Positions 56,088-64,000 of a DNA stretch of 64,000 bases are shown here, piece after piece. The notes beneath the pieces were generated by a model. The model saw only the letters and a list, made by a program, of their open reading frames with translations. It did no database searches and had not been told where the DNA came from. The translations under genes and the position numbers were made by a program. The first letter of the stretch is position 1; every line of letters begins with the position of its first letter. Source of the DNA: Acephala macrosclerotiorum (taxonomy: Eukaryota; Ascomycota; Leotiomycetes; Helotiales; Mollisiaceae); contig MU119226.1 in assembly GCA_014904845.1 (NCBI GenBank), positions 310,001 through 374,000 of the forward strand. Direction: 5' to 3'.

Positions 56088-59000
56088 CTACTTTCTTGGA
56101 TGAAAGAAGCCGACGAATTTTTCGAGAGCAGATTTCTTCTGACGATGGCTGCCTTCACTAACTGGAGAAGGAGCTTGAGGAGCAGCAGAAGCGTTAGGGG
56201 TTCTTAGGTCTACTAAGACATCTCCATCGACCGAGCGAGATCTCCGAGCTTGCCGTTGCTTTAGGACGTGGCGGGTACCCCCGGAATTGATCTCAGTTGA
56301 ATCGCCCAACACCTGGAGGGCATTGGGTCGGCTGCCTGGCTGAGTTTTCAAGGGGTGGTCGCTAGTAACAGCGGTCTGAGACTTCAAGACCATCGTGCCA
56401 TTCTGTTGTGTCTTCAAAATTGAAGGATGCGAAGAAGAATTAGGAGCGCCTACTTGTCCAGTTTGGCTTAGTCCGTTGCTGCTGCTTGGTGTTGGCTTAG
56501 TGATTGAGCTCAGCAAGGGGCGCATGAAGTCCTCAACACTCAATTCCGAGGTGATAATCTGGCGGCATTTTCCCGGGGTCTTCTTCAATTCATCGTAGGA
56601 AGCACGCCTCAAGGCCAAAAGATGGTTCTTTTCAGGGACGTTGTCATGTGCCCAAGCTTGAATTTTTTGCGACTTCAATCTAGGTGTGTCCTTAGGAGGC
56701 CGACGGTCTTCCTCGATGGACTCGAGCGCTGCCTTCAATAGATGGCCGTGGAACATAGCGGGCTTCTTGTCTTGTGCTACTTTCTGATTGGGAGTGCTAC
56801 CTGGTGTAGAGTTGATCTGCTTCTGAACAACTGGGCCAGGGACACGTTGACGCCCAGGCATGGTGTTAGCTTTGTTGTTCAACTGCATGCGTGGGATTGG
56901 AGATGAAGAGCTCTCATCATCTTCCTGTCGAGTGGAGGCGCCAAGGACAGGAGACGACGGAATTTTGGATGTGCCTGGGCGCGCTGTGGTTTGGGGTAGG
57001 CCATTTCGTGACGCCGTAGTCGTGTTAGTCGACTCCGTCCCATCACGTTGCTGAACCGAAGAAGTTGCAGGTGCCTGTTGAGGAACTCCTGCAGCGCAGG
57101 CTCCATTTGGGGTGGAAGGTCCTGCTACTTGTCCTGGGGCCAATATCGAGCCAGGTTGAGCAAACGATCTGCTGTCTGAAGGAGCACGCATATGACCTTG
57201 ATTCTGTGCTGGAGGGTGCAATGGATTATTTGACTGGCGACGAGATTGTCCTGGGGGATAAATCGGACCTTGCGTGGACGGCACAACAGCTGGACCTTGG
57301 AGGTATGGTGGCTGACGCTGTTGCTGTTGCTGCAGTGCTTCCCATTTCTTCGGGTCGGTGCGCCGCAATTGCGATTCGTATTGGAGCCGTGTCATCTCCT
57401 TCTGTTCCTCAGGCGTGAATTTGATATCAAGGTCGTCGCGCGCAAATGTATCAGTTTGCACTATTGCACAAATGGTTCTCGTCTGTGTTTGGGTTGCCAG
57501 TATCTTGTCCAGAACTAATGGATCTATACCTTGGAATTTAGATAGATTCGTTTGAGGAACATCCTTTGGCTCAAAAAGATACTCGCCTAGACTCTTCTTG
57601 GCGGAGGCGATAGGATTCTTCTTATCGATAACTCGAGATGCTAGTTGCATCTTGTAAATGGTCTTGTTGTGGATAAAGGTTTCAAATGTGCCTCCAGTAA
57701 CGAACCGGTATACGTATGTTGGCTTCTGCTGACCAATTCTATATGCTCTGCCAACAGCTTGCTCTTCCTTGGTAGGGTTGAATTTGAAATCGAAGATGAT
57801 GACTCGATTTGCGCTTTGAAGATTCAGGCCGAGACCACCAGCCCCAGTTGAAATCAAGTATACATCGGCAAGTCCGCTATTGAATGTCTTTGTCATCTGT
57901 TGTCGCTTCGCCATGTTGGTTCTACCATCAAGTCTAGCGTAATTTCTGCCCTGATTGCGACAAAGCTTGTCGAGATAGTTCAACGTCGGGATCGATTCGG
58001 AGAAGACTAGGGTCTTATCGCCAGCATCCTTGGCAGCATCTAAGATCTGACACATGATTTTGGCCTTATAAGACAGGTCAATAGCATCGAGATCACTAAC
58101 TTCGTGCTGGAAGAGGTGCGTTACCTCGGCAATAAGGCTTTCAGAGACACCAACCTTCCATACTGGGGCATTGATGTCCTCTCCATTGTCGGCATCAGTA
58201 GCATCTCTAGAATCCGGGTTCCCAGACGCCAGGTCAAGTGTCTTTTGGGCATCCTTCTTCCGCTCGCCCAGTTTCTCGTTGAAACAGGAGGGATGATTGC
58301 ACAAAAGTGATAGAATCGCAAGCCAATGCCATATTGTCGTTTGAGTGATTTGTCCATCTTTGGTTCGGGCGTAGGTAGGGTTCTCAAGCATAGATCGAAC
58401 ATAGAGAACGTATGCCTTTCGTTGAATCTCTGTCAATGGTACGGTGATTACAAACTCCTTCTTTTCCGGAAGATCGTTCTTTAGAACGGACAAGTCTGCT
58501 CGGTGTATCTTTGGAGCAAGGTCTCCGTTCAAGACTCCTAGCATCTTCAAAGCTTTTCGGCGTTCAGAGCTTTGACTGTCTTCGTAAAGACCGGTCGCGA
58601 TAGGTTCAACGTACTTGGCCCGGAACTCCACCAGAGGACCAAGATAACCTGGACGAATTAGCTCCCATTGCACCAACCAGAGGGTAGACACAGAGAGAGA
58701 ACTTACCAGGCGCCACGAAATTGATCATCGCATAGTACTCTTCCAGCTTGTTCGCCAGAGGAGAACCTGTAAGGGCAATTCGACTCTTCGTTCGGAGCTT
58801 GAGTGCGGCTTTGCTCACAGCAGCGTCCATGTTCTTTAACACATGTGCCTCATCCGCGACCACAATATTCGGACCTTGGAGTAACTGATCGGCGGCTATC
58901 TTGACCTTCTCTGGATCCATATCCTTGAAATGTCCAGGCTTCTTTGCATCGAATATCTGGAACATAGTATATCCCATCAGTAGGACTCCGCCGTCTTCGT

Positions 59001-62000
59001 ACCAATCTGCAATCCTTTGAAGTCGACTACCTATGTCCTTGATGGAAGAATCAATTTTGCGGATCTCGCCGAGAATGCCAGGTGGAGCCCAGGTTAGCAG
59101 TTCGTCAACCCAATTGTCAAGAAGAGTAGGAGGGCAAAGAATCAATGTTCTTGACACTCGAAGGCTCTTCGGGATCTGGTTTGAGATGGCTTCATCGGTA
59201 CTAGAAGCTGCCTCGGCGATTGCCACTAGCAAAGTGATTGTTTGCATAGTCTTGCCGAGTCCTATCCAAAAATGTCAGTCAAAAAGTATGCCAAACAGCA
59301 CTATATTGAAGTTGATGAAGTACTCACCCATTGTGTGTGCTAGCAAGCATCCTTCCATTGCCGCTTCATCGGTACGCGTAGTTATCTGATTCCACAGGAA
59401 TCGAACACCGTCAACTTGGTGCGGCTTAATACTTCCGGCAATGTGATTGCAAATTCGGATGGATTTCTCTGGATCATCTGTTGAGTTGATGACGAGACGA
59501 GCAAGATCTAGATCTTCAGCCCGGCCAGAAAGGGCAAGCTTCGCTTGTAAGATCTTCCGGCGTTCCTCTTGTTGGATTTGGCGTTGCTTGTCATCCTGAC
59601 GACGGGCTAGAGCATCGACATCTACGTGAACTTTTCTCTTCTTGCGCTTGTTACTCGGAGAGGCCTCAGCGAGTACTTCGCTCTCACTCGTACTGGAGAT
59701 GGTCAATCACTGCTACAAGATCCGATACAGGGTACTTACGTGGTAGTTCTACGGCGCTTGATTGATGAGCGAGGGCTTTCGTCATCATCTTCCATGTCGG
59801 CTTCTGCTTCCTTGCTATTTTCATTGCGAGGGGAACACGAGGGGGTAGAAGGTAATGATGGTTGCGAAATATGGCCGAGGTATTCTTCCATTCTGCAGCA
59901 GAGCTTGTAAAAAGGGGTGAAGTGCTCAGACTTCCCATTGAGAACTTCCCGAAGAACGTCGGTCTTGGTTGTGTATGTCATTGATTCCCAGGATTGTCGA
60001 CTGTATTGGGATTTGACAAACATATGGAAGAGCCTAATAAGCTCGGAGAGTGCCATAAACTCGTTCGGCTGCATATCGTCCACAATATCCTCGGACTCAA
60101 CCATGGCCGTAATGACTTTCATGATCTCACTCCAGAGCTCGTCAGGCTCAGTGGTAGAGAAATATTCGAGAAGCTCGGTCCTGGATGTAGGGTTCATTCT
60201 ATAGAAGACCTTTATCAATAGACGATGATGATCATCTATTGCAGCCCATGCTCGATAGCTGTATTTGTCGATGGCAACGGGGTCGTTGAAAGGGGGGAGA
60301 TCATCCTCATCCGGGATCTTGTCCTCTCTGGTGGGGGAAGAACTTAGTGAGGAGTTCAAGTTGATAAGCTTGAATTTGGGTTTTGGCTTGTCAGGAGTGG
60401 TGAGATCGATAACATCATTTTCCTGTTGTGGAGAATCGTCGGAGGAAATATAGATCGAGTCATTAGGTTCATTGGGAGCAGTGATTATTGTTAGCCGTGT
60501 TGACAATTCACCCTTGATTGGCATTTTCGTGCGTTCGGTCGAGAGTGGTAAAGGCTCATCATCCTCAGACGACTCATGCTGTACGGAAAGTTTGGGCTCA
60601 TCGTGAGAGCTTCGAAGGACGCCATCTGGGCTTGGAGCGTCAATATCTAGGCTTGTCGACCTATCAGGGCTGGAGTGTGCTGTGATGTCGGCTTGTTGTT
60701 CCGGCTCCCACTCATCCTCAACATCGGCCTCAGCCTCGATTTGACTGGGTTCGTCCTCTGCGATGGCTGATTCTTGCTGGGCTAGGTTATCACCTAATGT
60801 ATTGAGCTCTGACAGGTTTCCCTCGTCATCGGTTACCACGAAGTCACTCAAGCCATCGTCTGAGTCGTCGGTCACACCCTCATCCTCGCTTCCAGAACCA
60901 ATGTCCTCACCATCGTCGTCGACATCAGTGGTCTGCTTAGGTTGCTTTTTAGGTTTAGAAGCTGACAACTTCTTGGGCGGCTTTTGTGGAGCGGACTTTT
61001 GCTTCAAGGTCGAAATCTTCCAGCGCAATTCGTTAATATCAAAGACAGTGTGTTCCATGCTTCCACAAACTTTCCGAGCCTGCGACTTGCTTGTCCATTC
61101 CATAGACGCAAGCTCATGGCGCATTTCCGACAGCCGCTTATTGCGCAGAGCAAGGACCCCTTCGACTTCATCAAGCTGCGTATCCTTGCTTCCTTCCTTG
61201 CGAGACTTTGTCCAGAGACCCCAAGCCTTGTTCTGCAGTTTCGGCAGGTGCTTTTCCTTCCATCTTGACTTGAACACGGCCAAAGCTTCCTCGATCACCT
61301 GGTTGACTTCTTCAAGACTGATTGCTTTTCCCTTGATTGGCTTCTTCATGGTGCGCACAGCTTTCATGGCTTTCTCTCCCTGTTCTTGACTGATTTCGTT
61401 CCAGGTAGCTTCGTCGTATTCATTTTCGGAGCCTGAATCGCCAAAGACCGGGAGGAGTTCGTCACCGCCTGGAATATTTCCCCATTTCTTCTGAATGTAT
61501 GCCAATTGATCGTCGTAGTCGCGGGGCTGAATCTGGCCAACGAAGAATTTTGCGTCGCCTCGAGGATTCCTTGAGCTCTTCGGGTGCATGAGACCTCTGT
61601 ACTCCGTGGAGACTTTTTCCGGAAGAGTATCCGCATTAGGCCAAGCATATTCTTTACCATGGCGTTTCTGCATTCTTCGCTCTCTCAACTCAGATTCCTC
61701 GAGCTCGGGAAAACCTGGGGCAAGTCCTCTCGCGGCATGAACAGCGCCATCACTCTCTCTGAAGAAAAGCGTGCAGGATGGTTGCTTTTGTAGTTGCAAA
61801 GGTACAATGTCCACCAAGTCTCTACGATAAGGGCGTACGAGAGTCAATCGGTCCTCTTCTGTTCCCACTTCATGTGGCTTGTAATGCAAGAAATATTTGA
61901 TAGAGTTGTGGACATATGTTCGGTGACTGCTGGAGATGTTGCGGAATGATGAGGAGAACTCGAGATCGGCGTCATCATCATCTTTCAGATCATCGCCAAT

Positions 62001-63692
62001 AGCCGTGCCTTCGTAGAAGATGTCGTCGACGGGAAATTTGCGTTTTGGAAGATAAAATGATCTGGCTGGAGCTGTCAAAGTTACTTGCTGCTTGTGAGGA
62101 TGTTGTTTGGCGAGAACTTGAGTATGTCGGTCATCAGCAGTGGTTAGTGCAAATGCTTGCTCTTCGCCTAGTTCGTTCTCTTCGCTTGGTGTATCTTGGT
62201 GATCATCGTAGTTGTGGATCAAGCCGTTCTCTGGGTGTTCAAGACCATCTGAATTATCTGCTGTCTCCTGCTCAAGTATATCATGTGCAACATCTGGTTG
62301 TGGGGTAGAGCTGCGCGAAGGATCGCCATATTCGCGGGAGGTCATCGCTGGTAACAAGCCACCTCGACGATCACGCTCTGCGGCTTCCATACGCGCCTTG
62401 ACTAGCTCTTCGGGAGAGTAACCACTGATATTGATGATGGTAGAGCGCTTCTTACCATCCGGACCGATTGACACAGTAAGTTTGTTGATTGGGCGCAGTT
62501 GGTCATCGTTATAGGCGACAACTTCTTGATCGTCCACGGAGGCAGAGCGCTTTCTCTTCCTATCGCTGCTTGGTGAAGTAGGCTCAGCGTCCTGGCCACG
62601 CTCTGGTATCTGACCGCGTCCTTCCAGTAGGAGGTCCTCGTCATGATCAACAGCAGCGAATATCAGACCATGAGCAAGTTCTTCGTCATGGAGTGTAGAG
62701 CTGATGGGCATGTCTGCTGGCGCATCTAATTTCTGTCTCTTACTGTTAGGCTCGTCAGAAATTAGAGTCGTGCCTTGAGATGCTCGGTCGGCTGCTTCGA
62801 AGTCATCAGGATGTTCTGAGGGCTCCTTTTGGGAAGACGCGGGTCTGGAGGCTAGCTCAAGCTGCATTTGTATAGAATGAGACTTGCCCAAGGCTAGCTT
62901 TTCGTCCACGGCGGAGAGTGCTGCCCGAATTTGGTCGATTTGAGCTTGGGGAGCTGTCTCCATGGCCTCCTGGAGAGACTTCCCAGTTGTCAGAAGCTGT
63001 GCGATAGAGGGCTCAGCGAATTGTTCTTGTGATGGCGCATTCCTAATTGCAGCCGGAGCTGATGATGGATATGTAGAATATGGTGCATCTATCTCTCGGC
63101 GCTGTGCTAGAGGAACGGAGGCATGAATTTGCATCTCATTGTCTCGGAGGCTCTGAAGATCTCGTGCGGCTGTAAGGATGGCACCAGAAATGGCACCAGA
63201 GATGGCATTGGTGATATCTTTGGCATCATTTACCAGTCGGCTCTGGACTGCAACCTCAGCTCGGACATGTCTCATGTACATGGTACTTCGCCTGCGGAGC
63301 TCGTCGATTGCGTTGCGTATGTAAGCTCGATAAGCCAATACCTTGATGCCGATATCCTTCAGAGCTTGGTCGTCGATTTCTGAGAGGAGCATAGCACCGT
63401 CAACCATGTTATCTGTGAATAGCGGCTCGAGCATCTTTGGATCAGGAATTTGTTTGTATTTCGGATTCCATGATCGATTGGTCGTAGACAATTCTTGGAT
63501 GACTCTGTCGACGGACCAGTCCCACGGGTCTTCTCCTAGGGAGCCTGAAGCCATAATGGACAGGATCCATGCATCGGGGGTAGATGGAGGTGGTTTTTGT
63601 TTCGTCCACGAAGGACAGGATAGCGGGACGCCGTCAAGCCAACGTGCAATTGAGAGAGAAGCAGATTTTTCTATGGAGGTTACTTTAGCCAT
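56088..63692 (-). CDS. SNF2/Rad54-type ATPase (ATRX-like) with N-terminal SAM-like domain
   Basis: Very large nuclear DNA-translocase of about 2477 residues. Minus exons are 63692-59740, 59692-59328, 59261-58707 and 58648-56088, with introns of 47, 66 and 58 nt in phase. The N-terminus has a SAM-like domain near residues 60-135 (DPWDWSVDRVIQEL, LLSEIDDQALKDIGI). A long disordered acidic region follows, with a conserved-looking part around WPNADTLPEKVSTEYRGLMH and a charged coiled region. The ATPase core spans two lobes. Walker A, HTMGLGKTMQT, near residue 1440, is split exactly by intron 2. DEAH is near 1576 (VVADEAHVLKN). Motifs V and VI are STGAGGLGLNLQSANRVIIF and GRAYRIGQQKPTYVYRF. The Rad54/ATRX/ARIP4 branch is suggested by FDFKFNPTKEEQAVGRAYRI. 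The C-terminal 450 residues are Gln/Pro/Ser-rich. Expected roles are chromatin remodelling or recombination; the exact orthologue is uncertain. Confidence 0.88.
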
Positions 63693-64000
63693 CGTATCAA
63701 AGGACAGACGACAGACGGCGACGTGTTGAAGTATGAAGTTGCGGTAGAACAAAGTGGGTGTGGTATGAAATTTTGTGGACGGGATTGTGGGAAAGGTACA
63801 CATAAAATTCGCGAGAAATAAAAAGCGTAGGTGGTGGTCAAATTAAGGTTTGGAAAAGGGAAAGTTGAAGAGAATAGGAAATGTGGTTTGAAGGTGAATG
63901 TGTTGTGAAGGTGAGCGTATGTGAAGATGACGCCCAAACTGATATTTAGAACTTACGCGAAATGAATGCCCGAAAACCCTCAACAAAGCTCAGGCTCCAG
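63693..64000. other. Upstream flank of the SNF2 gene
   Basis: The last 308 bases are presumed promoter and leader of the minus-strand SNF2 gene. The frame is open for 37 more codons upstream of the chosen ATG, but without recognisable domain sequence. Confidence 0.45.

Noticed and set aside
60763..61389. 208-codon plus frame inside the large SNF2 gene
   Set aside because: Mirror of the acidic Ser/Asp-rich region of the minus-strand gene; no domain of its own.

Overview
The window looks like nuclear DNA of a filamentous ascomycete. Genes are split by short GT-AG introns (mostly 45-100 nt) with CTAAT/CTGAT-like branch sites. Several families are typical of such fungi: INO80, Arb1, a GT34 glycosyltransferase, a CYP52-like P450, BAHD-type acyltransferases and DUF4267. 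A leotiomycete-like genome is plausible from general appearance, but this is inference. No rRNA, convincing tRNA, CRISPR array or bacterial operon was seen.

Region by region. (1) 1-7 kb: a small unrecognised membrane-protein gene (about 1.0-1.65 kb), a seven-transmembrane receptor gene, and two damaged or unresolved gene regions (4.9-6.0 kb on minus, 6.3-7.0 kb on plus). (2) 7.7-16.6 kb: conserved housekeeping genes, the ABCF ATPase Arb1 and the chromatin remodeller INO80. (3) 17.3-22.6 kb: an orphan gene, then decayed accessory genes: an F-box-like pseudogene, an AIG1-type GTPase pseudogene with a stop in its P-loop, and a fragment with a hydrophobic tail. (4) 23-26.5 kb: two membrane genes of the secretory pathway, a triose-phosphate/nucleotide-sugar type transporter and a GT34 glycosyltransferase. 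(5) 26.5-36 kb: a long gene-poor stretch, a pseudogene whose two internal stops both fit C-to-T change at CpA, a surface protein with a secreted beta-solenoid-like ectodomain and one membrane span, an F-box protein and a hotdog thioesterase. (6) 37.9-43.2 kb: a P450, an acyltransferase and a glyoxalase/dioxygenase-fold protein, which with the thioesterase resemble a small catabolic or secondary-metabolic group. (7) 43.7-48.9 kb: a possible secreted protein, then repeat-rich DNA with a Tc1/mariner element that has perfect 28-bp terminal repeats, TA target duplications and a single nonsense codon in its transposase. (8) 48.9-56 kb: a BAR-domain protein, a DUF4267 membrane protein and a 261-bp MITE with 30-bp terminal repeats and TA duplications. 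(9) 56.1-63.7 kb: one very large SNF2/Rad54-type ATPase gene with an N-terminal SAM-like domain.

The best-supported new observations are the two TA-flanked DNA transposons, the run of pseudogenes carrying point nonsense mutations (three of them compatible with repeat-induced point mutation), and the P450/acyltransferase/dioxygenase/thioesterase group. I found no complete system that I could call undescribed.
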